Shown: positions 17,763 through 26,616, counted from the first letter of the stretch. The stretch: 64,000 nucleotides of DNA from Clostridia bacterium (GCA_017473865.1 JAFUJB010000002.1:1-64000), one strand, 5' to 3'. Numbers and translations: made by a program. The notes: generated by a model from the letters alone, not told the origin.

Positions 17763-17885
17763 AAATTCACCTCGTAAAATGATTGAATCCGGATTCTGTA
17801 TTTATTGTAGCATACACCCAAATCTAATACAATAACTTGTTTTTCGACCGTAAAGCAACCGCTGGTTGAGTTTGCGAACAAAAGT

Positions 17886-17915
17886 TTGGCGTACCTGCGA
17901 TAAAGCAGATACGCC
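17886..17915 (-). terminator. Possible terminator of the DUF2079 gene
   Basis: 12-bp near-perfect hairpin TTGGCGTATCTGC with its complement around a 6-base loop. The T tract after it is short. Confidence 0.5.
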
Positions 17916-17920
17916 AAGGA

Positions 17921-19660
17921 TTATTTTGCTTTATAAATTGCAATAACGCCTTCTTCCACAAAAGAAAGCTCAAAATCTTTTGCCTCATTTCTCAGAAACT
18001 CGTTGTGTTCGTTCTTGCTCCAACGAAGGTCAAATACAGCATAATCGGTCTTTTCGTCTGTGTATGCTATTTCGTATACCTCATCTCTGTTCCACAGTGC
18101 AGGAATAAAGAAAGTAGTCGATTTTATACTTGCATCCTTTGGAATGGTTTCAAGTGCGCCGTTGATCAGGGTTATCTCCTCTTTCTCTTCTGAAAGGGTT
18201 TCAAAGGCATCTATCCTGTAAAGGTTGACCGATGTAAAGAATATCAATGATGCGCAAATACCGCACAAGAGCAGATTTTTTGCTGTCTTTGGCTTAAGCT
18301 CGCTTACGTTTATTATGGACAGATAAAACAGAAAAGCAACCGATGCGTAGGTATACTGAAAGGCAATATCGTATTGATAGACGTAATCGGTCATCAGATT
18401 TATGAGTATCATCGGGAAAAGCAGAATTATATTTGAGGGCTTTTTAATGGCAAACGGCAGAAATGCCAACGGAACAAGCATAAGTATCAAAAACTCTATC
18501 TTTTCGTTGCTGAGAAGCTGTGTGAAAACGTATGAAGGGTTCTTTATCACGTTCAATACAACGTCATAGATACTGCCATCATCGCCAAACAGAAAGTTGT
18601 CGTATCTGTAGGTCATGATCCCTTGGCCGTATATACTCATAAGCTTTGTAACCACAGAGAAATATATTGCCGACATCGCGCACATTAATGCGCCTTTTAG
18701 CTTGCCTTTGTTTGAGAAAAGCAGATACAGTCCGAAAAACAGAACGTATATCGGAGCATCCTCTTTAACCATCATTGTGAGAAGCGCGAATATATAGGTG
18801 GGAATTGCCTTTTTCTTTTCGGCAAAATAGAACAGCCACAAAAGCATTACAGTCAAAAAACAGTTTTCGTGGAAGTAGTAGAAATTATTTGCGATGACCG
18901 TCGGGTGAAGAACGTACATTATTATAAATGCAAGAGTCTTGTTGTTTGAAAGACCGAAGTGCTTCGACAGTTTATATAGAGGAATAACCCCCAATGCGAC
19001 CGCAATTGCCTGAACTGCAAGTATGGTACACGGGTTGGGGAATAACCAATATATCGGCAAAGCTATATAAAGAATGGGAGAAAAATGTACTGCAAAATGC
19101 GACAGAAGCATATCTCTCTCGCAGGTAGTGTAGGGGACGAATGTCTCTGCCATATAGTGATACATCTGCGAAAAAATGCCGAAGTCGAAGTTTGGAGTTC
19201 TGTGGCTTAAGTGTTTTGCAATCGTAATTCCGCCTACGAAAAATACAAAAAGCGAGGCAAGTACAATTATGAGAGCAATAGTAATTTTTTTACTTAACTG
19301 CGGAAATGACAGTTTTTCTGAAAAATAGAATATAAATCCACCCACAACAAGCGACGTGAGCAGAGCGAAAAAGACGTCTTTGCTCTGGTAGTTTGTCAGT
19401 ATGAACAAATAGACCAAAAGTGAAATAAGTATATATCCGTCAAGTCTTTCATCCAGTGTAAAAAACAGCAATAAAAACAGGCATACGACTGCCACCAGAT
19501 AAAGAGTAAAATTAATTGAGATAAAATATTCCGCGGTGTTGAAATCGTACGGGGAAAAAGCCGTTTCAAAGAGTGAAACGGCTATAATAGCGATTATCAG
19601 TTTTGTTACAATATTTTTGCAGGAAAGACTTTGAAGCTTTTCTTTAAAAAAATCTGTCAT
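17921..19660 (-). CDS. DUF2079 membrane protein (GT-C-like fold)
   Basis: A 579-residue polytopic membrane protein with about 12-13 hydrophobic segments, matching DUF2079: HRTPNFDFGIFSQMYHYMAET, then LSHFAVHFSPILYIALPIYW and FYYFHENCFLTVMLLWLFYF. These conserved Asp and His residues sit in loops, as in GT-C glycosyltransferases, to which the family is probably related; activity is unproven. Start ATG 19660 (MTDFFKEKLQSLSC) follows AAAGGA at 12 bases; an ATG at 19696 would extend it by 12 unlikely residues. Probably acts in surface polysaccharide or lipid-linked sugar metabolism. Confidence 0.8.
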   Translation of the reverse strand: MTDFFKEKLQSLSCKNIVTKLIIAIIAVSLFETAFSPYDFNTAEYFISINFTLYLVAVVCLFLLLFFTLDERLDGYILISLLVYLFILTNYQSKDVFFALLTSLVVGGFIFYFSEKLSFPQLSKKITIALIIVLASLFVFFVGGITIAKHLSHRTPNFDFGIFSQMYHYMAETFVPYTTCERDMLLSHFAVHFSPILYIALPIYWLFPNPCTILAVQAIAVALGVIPLYKLSKHFGLSNNKTLAFIIMYVLHPTVIANNFYYFHENCFLTVMLLWLFYFAEKKKAIPTYIFALLTMMVKEDAPIYVLFFGLYLLFSNKGKLKGALMCAMSAIYFSVVTKLMSIYGQGIMTYRYDNFLFGDDGSIYDVVLNVIKNPSYVFTQLLSNEKIEFLILMLVPLAFLPFAIKKPSNIILLFPMILINLMTDYVYQYDIAFQYTYASVAFLFYLSIINVSELKPKTAKNLLLCGICASLIFFTSVNLYRIDAFETLSEEKEEITLINGALETIPKDASIKSTTFFIPALWNRDEVYEIAYTDEKTDYAVFDLRWSKNEHNEFLRNEAKDFELSFVEEGVIAIYKAK

Positions 19661-19741
19661 AAGAATAGAGCATCCTTTAAACATAGTTATCTGCAAAAAT
19701 TATAGCATTTAATGCAATTTATGTCAACTGCATACCAAGGG

Positions 19742-19921
19742 TTATTTCTTTTTGTGAGTTCGTTTTGAAGTGGGGACATTAAGCATATCGGATATGTTTT
19801 CCGACTCGGAATTGTTTTCGGGAAGGGTAACCATATAGCCCGTACAATCGTTTGATGATGCAATTCTGTTTTCAAGCATAGCTTTTTCGAGGTGTTCGGT
19901 GCTTTTCTCTTTGTTTTTCAT
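19742..19921 (-). CDS. Small acidic/basic protein, 59 residues
   Basis: ATG 19921 to TAA 19742, with AAAGG 9 bases upstream. The product starts MKNKEKSTEHLEKAM, continues ASSNDCTGYMVTLPEN and ends in a very basic tail (TSKRTHKKK). There is no membrane segment. The ASxxDCTGxM...P core reminds me of a group of short unannotated clostridial proteins, but I cannot confirm that. It lies between the DUF2079 gene (80 bases downstream) and the NlpC/P60-like lipoprotein gene upstream, all on the minus strand. Confidence 0.6.
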   Translation of the reverse strand: MKNKEKSTEHLEKAMLENRIASSNDCTGYMVTLPENNSESENISDMLNVPTSKRTHKKK

Positions 19922-20009
19922 TTTCTTGTGCCTTTCTTGTTTTTTACAAAGATATTATTTGTTTGTGCAAGAAAGAATATACAGAAGTTAGGTCGATTGC
20001 TTTTTTATA

Positions 20010-20046
20010 AAAAACAAAAAATGTGTGCGGGCGATGCCCACACACA
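20010..20046 (-). terminator. Terminator of the lipoprotein gene
   Basis: Stem AAATGTGTGTGGGC/GCCCGCACACATTT, then a long T-rich run on the minus strand. Confidence 0.85.
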
Positions 20047-20048
20047 TT

Positions 20049-21254
20049 TTAATGGTTAATATCAAAGGTATAATCAGCGAGTGTTTTTGTACCCGATGCA
20101 AGAGAAGCCTTTAATGTGAATTTATAAGTGCCGTTTTCGTATTGGTCGTTCTTGGGGGAGTATTTTACGTTTTCAAGAGATACTTTTTTTGAGTTGGGAT
20201 AGAACGTATTATTGTACATTTCTTTGCCGTCTTGATTTGTAATTATGATTTCGACTTTCATTATATAATGATTGGAAGAAATCGTTCCCGAAAGACTGCT
20301 TGCTTCGGCAATTTCTTCAGCCGAGGTAAGTCCGTCGGCTTTTATATACGGAGCATCCGGCGTTTCGATATAGTCAACCGGTCGAACCGGAACAAAATAG
20401 TCTTTCAAAAGTGCGCTGAAAGTTATTTTTCTGTCTACCCACCAAGTAGTATTTACCGGCGATACGTTGTTCCAGACGTTAGTCTGTTCAATTGTCGTAA
20501 CATAACTTTTTGTAATATCAATGGTGTTATATTCCGTATATTCGACGTGAGCTTTTCCGCTTACAATTCTGGCGTGTCCCGCATCCTGAACAACAATATG
20601 CTTCATGAGTACGTCTCCGGGTCTGAGCTGTGCGTATGCTTTGCACATAATCTCTGTTGATGTGTTTTCTATAATCACCGAGGTGTCGCGTTTTGTCAGG
20701 TTTGAGTTCCAGTCTCCGATAGCAACAAATCCTGTGTTGTTTTTGGGGAGCATATCTTCTGTGCTCTTAAAGGTTATCGACGGGCATACCTGAATAAGCG
20801 ACATATATACCGCGTCGTAACAAGCGTTTCCGATACAATCATGTGCAGAGGTTCCGCCGACGTATACTCCGTTATCAACGTTTGCGAGAAATTCCTGCAT
20901 TGAACCTTTTGAATCAACGAGGAAGGGAAGACCGTAGTATTTTTCTCCCTTTTTGTAGGTCAGGTTGTATTTCCAGGCCTGATACTTTCCGTAAAGCAAA
21001 AACGTGGTCTTCGGAGTCCATTCGATTGTAGCCATATTTCTCATATAGTTTACGACGTACTCGCGCGGAGCTTTTGGATATTCAAACATTGAATTATCTT
21101 CGTCATCACCCGGAACATATTTATCGTCATCGTTCTGAACGTCAGATGTGTCGATATCATCCTTGTCGTTGTTGTCCGTCTTTGAATTGTTTGCGCAAGC
21201 GACTGCAAACAGACATACGATCAGACAGAGAAAAATCACAAAAAGCTTTTTCAT
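20049..21254 (-). CDS. Lipoprotein with NlpC/P60-like domain (paralog 1)
   Basis: A 401-residue lipoprotein. ATG 21254 has GAGG 8 bases upstream and gives a signal ending in AVAC, with lipidated Cys20; an upstream ATG at 21296 lacks these. An Asp/Asn-rich linker (residues 21-58) follows. The globular part has Cys145 in DCIGNAC, a PGDVLM strand and His227 in GHARIVSG, arranged like the Cys-His pair of NlpC/P60 (papain-like) cell-wall hydrolases. The last 100 residues form a beta-rich domain. Sequence around these motifs parallels the next gene, which has no signal. A cell-wall or peptide-cleaving role outside the membrane is inferred. Confidence 0.7.
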   Translation of the reverse strand: MKKLFVIFLCLIVCLFAVACANNSKTDNNDKDDIDTSDVQNDDDKYVPGDDEDNSMFEYPKAPREYVVNYMRNMATIEWTPKTTFLLYGKYQAWKYNLTYKKGEKYYGLPFLVDSKGSMQEFLANVDNGVYVGGTSAHDCIGNACYDAVYMSLIQVCPSITFKSTEDMLPKNNTGFVAIGDWNSNLTKRDTSVIIENTSTEIMCKAYAQLRPGDVLMKHIVVQDAGHARIVSGKAHVEYTEYNTIDITKSYVTTIEQTNVWNNVSPVNTTWWVDRKITFSALLKDYFVPVRPVDYIETPDAPYIKADGLTSAEEIAEASSLSGTISSNHYIMKVEIIITNQDGKEMYNNTFYPNSKKVSLENVKYSPKNDQYENGTYKFTLKASLASGTKTLADYTFDINH

Positions 21255-21380
21255 AAATATTACCTCTTGTATTTTAATACACCGCCGAACAATCAAGTTA
21301 TTCGACGGTGATCAAAACGTGTTTTATATTATTTCCGCAAAAGACGTGTTGTAATCGGGAATTTTTTTGTTGCAGTTATT

Positions 21381-22472
21381 TTAAACAGTAAATTCAAAAG
21401 ACTCAAAGTCTACGCCGCCGCGAGCGATAGCAACACGGTATTTGAAAGTATAAGTGCCCGAAGGAAGTGTCGCGATATCAAGGTCAGCGTTCATATCTTC
21501 GAGGTTAAGGTTATACTTGTTCATAACGTTGTAGGTAAGAGACTTTCTGACAACTTTGCCGTCTTTATCCTTGATTGTTGCATAAGCGTAGTCGAGCGGG
21601 AAGGTGCACGTAACAGTGCCTTTTACGCCGTTTTTGATTGTATCTGCATTGTTTTCGCCGTCGTAGATGATATAAGCGTCTTTTGACTTTTCGCCGTTTG
21701 AGTAAATTTCAAGCGTGATAGGCATGAAGTGCTTTTCATAGAGTGTATCAAAGCTATAGTGGCGGTTAACAAACCAAGTTGTAGGAATGTCAACGGTTTT
21801 GTCCCAAGTGTTTGTCTGTTCGATAACGATAACTTCACTCTTTTCGCCGTCGATCATACCGTATTCGTCATAAACGATGATGGATTCCTGGCTAACCATT
21901 CTTACGTGGCCGGAGCCGGTCTTCTTTGAGAAGTAAATAACGTCGCCGGGCTTCATCATGCCGTAAGCTTCGTAGATCTTTGCCTTTGAGTTGTGGTTCC
22001 AGATATCGAAAGAGTCGTAAGCATCGCCGTACAATTCATAAGGGATTTTAATATCGTTGGGGAATTTGAAGATTCCGGCATAGCTCTTCTGTGGCTTTGT
22101 ACCGCCCATATTACCGTTGCTGATAAGCTGCTGGAATGCGCGAGCCATAGAGGAAGAACAGTGGTTGCCGATGAGATCGTCAAAGTAGTGTGATTCATAA
22201 GAGAATACACCGTCTTTTACAAACTGTTCAAAAGCATCAAGACCGCATTTTGTGTCGGTATAGGGCATGCCGTAGTATGTAACACCTGCTTTGTATTCAA
22301 GTGCAGCTTTGTAATCGTATGATTTTTTCATAACAACGTTCATATCTACGTCGGGAGTCCATTTTACCTGAGCCATTTTCATCATATAGCCGAGAACTAT
22401 CTCTCTGTAGTCTCCTGTAGGTGCAGGAAATGTTGCAACTTTACAGTTGTTTTGGATTTTTACGTTTGTCAT
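21381..22472 (-). CDS. NlpC/P60-like protein without signal peptide (paralog 2)
   Basis: A 363-residue protein related to the neighbouring lipoprotein through its length (shared YMxxMAxxxWTP, YYGxP, IGNxC, PGDV, GHxRxVS and IEQTNxW). Cys105 (LIGNHC) and His189 (SGHVRMVS) are the shared candidates for a papain-like Cys-His pair, and PGDVIYF is typical of NlpC/P60. There is no signal or lipobox, so it appears cytosolic unless exported by another route. AAGGAG lies 8-9 bases before ATG 22472. It is upstream of the lipoprotein gene on the same strand with about 125 bases between, so they may be cotranscribed. Confidence 0.7.
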   Translation of the reverse strand: MTNVKIQNNCKVATFPAPTGDYREIVLGYMMKMAQVKWTPDVDMNVVMKKSYDYKAALEYKAGVTYYGMPYTDTKCGLDAFEQFVKDGVFSYESHYFDDLIGNHCSSSMARAFQQLISNGNMGGTKPQKSYAGIFKFPNDIKIPYELYGDAYDSFDIWNHNSKAKIYEAYGMMKPGDVIYFSKKTGSGHVRMVSQESIIVYDEYGMIDGEKSEVIVIEQTNTWDKTVDIPTTWFVNRHYSFDTLYEKHFMPITLEIYSNGEKSKDAYIIYDGENNADTIKNGVKGTVTCTFPLDYAYATIKDKDGKVVRKSLTYNVMNKYNLNLEDMNADLDIATLPSGTYTFKYRVAIARGGVDFESFEFTV

Positions 22473-22706
22473 AACAAAATCTCCTTAAAAAATATATAAA
22501 ATTTCATTTATCATAAATAAATGGTTTTAACGGCTCTGTGCAGTGTTATACAGAAACCCATAATAAATGTAACATAAAAGACAAAATAATTCAACCGTTT
22601 AAACAAAAAAATACGCTAAAAACAATATAATTTAATATTTTTTAATTATATTGCCTAAAAATATAACCTAATAATTTATGTAATGCACAATTTGAAAAAT
22701 CCTACC

Positions 22707-22735
22707 TTTACAATTTGGCAGAAAAGCTGTATAAT
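22707..22735 (+). promoter_or_regulatory. Sigma-A promoter of the nucleoside phosphorylase operon
   Basis: TTTACA (22707-22712), 17-base spacer, TATAAT (22730-22735). Confidence 0.75.
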
Positions 22736-22769
22736 TATTGTGTATAAAAAAGAAAAAGAGGCGGTATTA

Positions 22770-23519
22770 ATGAGTATTCAGTATCATATAGCCTGTAAAG
22801 AGGGCGACGTCGGTGAGATATGCATATTACCCGGTGATCCCGGCAGGTGCGAAAAAATCGCGAAATATTTTGATAATCCGCGCAAGGTAGCACAAAACCG
22901 TGAGTACGTAACCTATACAGGCGAGCTTTGCGGAAAAACGGTATCTGTTACTTCAACCGGAATAGGCGGCCCGTCGGCATCAATCGCTATGGAAGAGCTG
23001 ACGAAGATAGGCGTAAAAACGTTTATCAGAGTAGGAACTTGCGGCGGAATAAATATGAAAGTAAAATCGGGTAACGTAGTTATAGCGACAGGTGCTGTCA
23101 GAAACGAAGGCACAAGCCGTGAATATGCACCCATCGAATATCCCGCGACGGCTGATTTTGACGTAACGACTGCGCTTGTAAAGGCGGCAAAAAAACTTGG
23201 ATATGAATATCATACGGGTGTCGTTCAGTGCAAGGATTCGTTCTATGGACAACATTCCCCCGAAAAGAGCGCTGTTTCATACGAGCTTTTGCAAAAATGG
23301 GAAGCGTGGAAAAAACTTGGTGTACTTGCAAGTGAGATGGAGTCGGCGGCTCTGTTCGTAGCGGCGGCAAATCTGGGTGTTCGGTGCGGCTCTGTTTTCA
23401 GCGTTGTATGGAATCAGGAAAGAAAAGCCCAAGGCTTTATTGAAGAAGATTGCCACGATACCGAAATGGCAATTAAAACGGCTGTTGAAGCCATAAAAAT
23501 CCTAATAAACGAGGACTGA
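22770..23519 (+). CDS. udp: Uridine phosphorylase-type nucleoside phosphorylase
   Basis: A 249-residue enzyme of the NP-I (PNP/UDP) family. It cleaves nucleosides with phosphate to a base and ribose-1-phosphate. Motifs seen: [11 protein letters not shown] (phosphate site), GTCGGI near residue 92, [11 protein letters not shown], and [11 protein letters not shown] (ribose binding). The EMESA and REYAP forms favour uridine over purine nucleoside phosphorylase, but a DeoD-like specificity cannot be excluded. GAGG lies 8 bases before ATG 22770. It heads a likely operon with a PAP2 phosphatase 6 bases downstream. Confidence 0.85.
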   Translation: MSIQYHIACKEGDVGEICILPGDPGRCEKIAKYFDNPRKVAQNREYVTYTGELCGKTVSVTSTGIGGPSASIAMEELTKIGVKTFIRVGTCGGINMKVKSGNVVIATGAVRNEGTSREYAPIEYPATADFDVTTALVKAAKKLGYEYHTGVVQCKDSFYGQHSPEKSAVSYELLQKWEAWKKLGVLASEMESAALFVAAANLGVRCGSVFSVVWNQERKAQGFIEEDCHDTEMAIKTAVEAIKILINED

Positions 23520-23524
23520 TTGTT

Positions 23525-24427
23525 ATGGATTATTTGTATTTGCTTGAAAAGATACGTAACCCATTTTTTGACAAGCTTTTTGCTGTTATAACCGAGCTTG
23601 GATATGAGCTTGTCGCATTGGGGGTTATATGCATTATTTTCTGGTGCATAAATAAAAATACGGCATACAAGATCGGCTTTGCATATTTTGCATCGGGAAT
23701 GCTCATTCAAGGACTGAAAATAACGTTCAGAGTGGATAGACCGTGGATAAAAGATCCGAATTTTAAGCCCGTTGGCAACGCTATCGAAAAGGCAACGGGG
23801 TATTCGTTCCCTAGCGGACACACACAGAGCGCAACAACCCTTTTCGGCTCTCTTGCAATAATACTCAAAAAGACATGGGCAAAGGTTTTGTGTGTTGTAC
23901 TTTTTCTTCTGGTCGGCTTCTCAAGAAACTATCTTGGTGTACACTATGCGTCCGACGTTATCGTATCAATGCTCCTTTCGCTTATTTGCGTATTCGTTTT
24001 TGTAAAAATATTTGAGAAAATCGAAAATAACAAAAAATACGACTGGCTTGTAGCTCTGGTACTTATAGCCGTATCGGTAGGTGTTTGCATTTATTCATTT
24101 GTATTGAAGGGCAAAGGAATCATTACTGAAGCAAAATACGTTGAAGACTGTTGCAAGACAGCGGGCGCGGGAATAGGCTTTGCAATCGGTTGGTTTGTCG
24201 AAAGAAAGTGGATCGGTTTTGTTGAAAAAACGCCGAAAATGTGGCATCAGATAGTAAAAGTTATCATTGGCATTGCAATCACACTCGCCTTGAAAGAGCT
24301 GCCCAAAAAGCTGTTCGGCGATACTGCTGTCGTCGGTTTGATAAGATATATGCTCGTAACTCTCTGGGTGTGTGGAATTTATCCTTTTATACTCAAAAAA
24401 GTATTTAATAACAAAGAAACGGAATAA
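23525..24427 (+). CDS. PAP2-family membrane phosphatase
   Basis: A 300-residue polytopic protein with the three PAP2 motifs: KITFRVDRP (65-73), PSGH (96-99) and SRNYLGVHYASD (133-144), giving catalytic His99 and His140. Such enzymes remove phosphate from lipid phosphates such as undecaprenyl diphosphate or phosphatidic acid on the outer membrane face. The C-terminal third adds several more membrane helices beyond a basic PAP2 domain. It begins 5 bases after the phosphorylase stop; GAGGA sits about 10 bases before the ATG. The esterase gene follows after 5 bases, so the three are one operon. Confidence 0.9.
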   Translation: MDYLYLLEKIRNPFFDKLFAVITELGYELVALGVICIIFWCINKNTAYKIGFAYFASGMLIQGLKITFRVDRPWIKDPNFKPVGNAIEKATGYSFPSGHTQSATTLFGSLAIILKKTWAKVLCVVLFLLVGFSRNYLGVHYASDVIVSMLLSLICVFVFVKIFEKIENNKKYDWLVALVLIAVSVGVCIYSFVLKGKGIITEAKYVEDCCKTAGAGIGFAIGWFVERKWIGFVEKTPKMWHQIVKVIIGIAITLALKELPKKLFGDTAVVGLIRYMLVTLWVCGIYPFILKKVFNNKETE

Positions 24428-24432
24428 TTATT

Positions 24433-25515
24433 TTGAAAAATTACGAAGGACTTTACAAAGAAGAACCCGAAAAAGCAAAAGTATACAGAAAAGGTTATCT
24501 TGACTCTGTAGTCGCTCTTGCGGAAGATGCGGCTGACAAAAAGCAGAGAGAAAGAGAAGCCTATATTTCCCCTGAAAAAATCAAGAAGAACAGAGAAAAA
24601 TATCTGTCCGATTTCAAGAATATAATTGGAAGCCCGTTGTTTGACAGAAAAGTAAAAAACACCGTAAGCAAGATATTTGTGGGGCTTGACGGACAAGGGT
24701 ATATATACAGACTTGTTTTTGAGTTTGAAAAGAACATAAAATTCGAAGGACTGCTTTTTGTGCCGTTTGATGCAAAAGAAAAATTGCCTCTCGTAGTCGC
24801 AATACACGGCGGAGAGGGAACTCCCGAGCTTATGTCGGATATATACGGCGAGAACTATTATTCTCACATAACGAGAAGACTGCTTGACAGAAACGTAGCC
24901 GTTTTCTGTCCGCAGCTGCTTATATGGGACGGCAAAAAATTCGGCAATAAGTTTGACCGGTTTGAGCTTGACGCTAAATTTAAAATGCTTGGAAGCAGTA
25001 TCACTTCATTTGAGTGTGAATGTATGATGGGGGCAATTGATGCGTTATGCGAAAACGACGTTATCGACAGTGAAAAAATAGGCGTAACGGGACTGTCATA
25101 CGGTGGATATTATTCACTTGTTCTTGCTGCACTTGACAGCAGAATAAAAGCGGTTTATTCTGCCTGCGTATTTAACGACAGAGCGAAAAACCCAAGACCT
25201 GATTTTGTATATGCGAATATGGCGGGTAAATTTGGCGATGCCGAGATGGCGGCGCTGATATATCCGAGAGCTTTGTATATCGAAGTGGGGAAGAATGACG
25301 GGATTTTTAAGGTTAACGGGGCGATAACCGAGGCAGAAAGACTTAAAAACTATTATGCCGATACCCGTGAAAAGCTTGTATTCAGCGTAACAGAAAACGG
25401 GCACAAATATTCAGACACCGACGAGGGAATAGATTTTCTAATTGAAAAGGTTCGAATCCAGTCATCTCGACAATCAAAGGGCTACAAAAAAGATGTAGCC
25501 AAAGAAAAACTCTGA
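24433..25515 (+). CDS. Alpha/beta-hydrolase (acetyl-xylan-esterase/dienelactone-like)
   Basis: A 360-residue soluble serine hydrolase starting at TTG 24433. The triad is visible: Ser222 in GLSYGG, Asp289 in VGKNDGIF and His324 in ENGHKY; an oxyanion-loop HGGEG is at residues 125-129. It looks like the abhydrolase/prolyl-oligopeptidase group with an N-terminal lid; the substrate is unknown. The last 18-19 residues (after EKV at about 340) are encoded by DNA resembling a tRNA T-arm and do not look like family sequence, so the natural C-terminus has probably been replaced by a repeat. Third gene of the udp-PAP2 operon, ending in a terminator. Confidence 0.8.
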   Translation: MKNYEGLYKEEPEKAKVYRKGYLDSVVALAEDAADKKQREREAYISPEKIKKNREKYLSDFKNIIGSPLFDRKVKNTVSKIFVGLDGQGYIYRLVFEFEKNIKFEGLLFVPFDAKEKLPLVVAIHGGEGTPELMSDIYGENYYSHITRRLLDRNVAVFCPQLLIWDGKKFGNKFDRFELDAKFKMLGSSITSFECECMMGAIDALCENDVIDSEKIGVTGLSYGGYYSLVLAALDSRIKAVYSACVFNDRAKNPRPDFVYANMAGKFGDAEMAALIYPRALYIEVGKNDGIFKVNGAITEAERLKNYYADTREKLVFSVTENGHKYSDTDEGIDFLIEKVRIQSSRQSKGYKKDVAKEKL

Positions 25516-25620
25516 TTTCATCAGGGTTTTTTCTTTTTTGTAGGCAAAATTTTAGTTATTAGGTTGAGCGTACAAAAAAAGATATTTTTCTCGAGCAAGA
25601 CTTGAACTCTCACCAATTGC
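25445..25620. repeat. tRNA T-arm-like repeat at the operon end
   Basis: GGTTCGAATCCAGTCATC (plus, 25448-25465) and GAGTTCAAGTCTTGCTCGAG (minus, near 25591-25615) look like tRNA 3' ends on opposite strands, without the rest of a tRNA. A 41-codon minus-strand frame between them (ATG near 25645, GGAG 8 bases upstream) belongs to the commonly seen spurious class. The remaining bases to 25816 hold no gene I can support. Confidence 0.45.
25505..25532 (+). terminator. Terminator of the udp-PAP2-esterase operon
   Basis: Stem AAAACTCTGA/TCAGGGTTTT with a TTTCA loop and T tract, overlapping the last codons of the esterase. Confidence 0.75.
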
Positions 25621-25816
25621 TTTTTTTCTTGCGTGTATGTTCTCATATTTTCAACTCCTATATTGAATGTAATCCTGCTATTCTCAAGAATATCAAGGTC
25701 TTTTCATGTCTGCCGGAGGGATGCATAAAGTCTATAAAAAGACTGTAGTTAAATGGTTCATCTTGTATAGTGTATTGTTGAGCGGCTATTTTTTATCGCA
25801 AATCGATAAATTATTA

Positions 25817-25845
25817 TTGACATTTTTAAAGAAAGGTGATATACT
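25817..25845 (+). promoter_or_regulatory. Strong sigma-A promoter
   Basis: TTGACA (25817-25822), 17-base spacer, TATACT (25840-25845). Confidence 0.85.
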
Positions 25846-25875
25846 GAAAGCAACAGATACAGGAGGTTTATTCGT

Positions 25876-25962
25876 ATGGAACAGAAGTTTTTTTCAAAAT
25901 GGTTAAAAGTAATTTTAATCGGAGCTGCGATTTGCGGACTGGTCGTTATTTTTAGCGCATAA
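25876..25962 (+). pseudogene. N-terminal remnant of a DUF2975-type membrane protein (28 codons)
   Basis: ATG 25876 with AGGAGG 9 bases upstream encodes MEQKFFSKWLKVILIGAAIC and a hydrophobic end before TAA at 25960. The start strongly resembles the first transmembrane segment of DUF2975 proteins, which normally run to about 160 residues; here the frame ends after one segment. Either a truncated gene or a real 28-residue membrane peptide. It retains a strong promoter and ribosome site. Confidence 0.55.
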
Positions 25963-25977
25963 GAAAGGTGGGTAAAT

Positions 25978-26583
25978 ATGACGAAGACGAAAAAATTTTT
26001 GAATATCTCTCTTTGGGTGTGTATGGTTTTTGGAGTTCTTGCAACTATTTTGGTATCGGGCAAAATACCGTACGAAACATATATTTATACCGGAGAGAGA
26101 ATAATACGCCAGTCATGGCACGATATTGTTCGCGTTTTAATATGGATATTTCTCGCAATAATAGCTGTTTCAGGTGTTTGGCTTAGCGTTTTAAAAATAA
26201 TTGAAATGGTAAAGCAAGAGAAAAAGAATGGTTGCAGGATTGCTTGGAAAGTAATAAAACTTCTCTTTTTGTGGGTGATCATTTTTGTTGTTTTATTTGT
26301 AATATCATCCGGTTTGTATTTTCGATTTACTGCGCGGTATGAAGGTAATACGTATTATGAATTTTCAGACGGAAATCACACCATAGTAATTGAAGAAGAG
26401 TCACTTTTGCATTTTAAAGATTTCCGTGTTTTTCAGATAAATGAAGACAATACCGCAATATGTATTGGCAGGGAAAAGACGGACATCGGAACCAGGAAAT
26501 ATGATATAGAGTGGTTTGATGAATACGTTATGATAACTTATTATCGTAAAAAAGCAAGAACTCTGGAATGTAAATTTCAATAA
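25978..26583 (+). CDS. Hypothetical membrane protein, 201 residues
   Basis: Three hydrophobic segments (about residues 8-28, 50-75 and 92-112) are followed by a soluble C-terminal domain of about 90 residues (YEGNTYYEFSDGNHTIVIEE...) that looks beta-rich. I do not recognise the family. AAAGGTGG lies 7-9 bases before the ATG, 15 bases after the 28-codon remnant, so both are read from the promoter at 25817-25845. The context of a DUF2975 remnant suggests a small membrane-protein locus, where a regulator is often adjacent; none is present here. Confidence 0.75.
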   Translation: MTKTKKFLNISLWVCMVFGVLATILVSGKIPYETYIYTGERIIRQSWHDIVRVLIWIFLAIIAVSGVWLSVLKIIEMVKQEKKNGCRIAWKVIKLLFLWVIIFVVLFVISSGLYFRFTARYEGNTYYEFSDGNHTIVIEEESLLHFKDFRVFQINEDNTAICIGREKTDIGTRKYDIEWFDEYVMITYYRKKARTLECKFQ

Positions 26584-26616
26584 AAAAACTGCAACGTTTT
26601 CGCGTTGCAGTTTTTT
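26583..26616 (+). terminator. Terminator of the 25978 gene
   Basis: 13-bp perfect stem AAAAACTGCAACG/CGTTGCAGTTTTT with a 6-base loop. Confidence 0.9.

Noticed and set aside
25590-25645. Possible partial tRNA on the minus strand
   Set aside because: Only a T-arm-like phrase is present; acceptor, D and anticodon arms cannot be formed.
25706-25906. 66-codon plus-strand frame upstream of the DUF2975 remnant
   Set aside because: It runs through the promoter and ribosome site of the next gene and has weak start signals.
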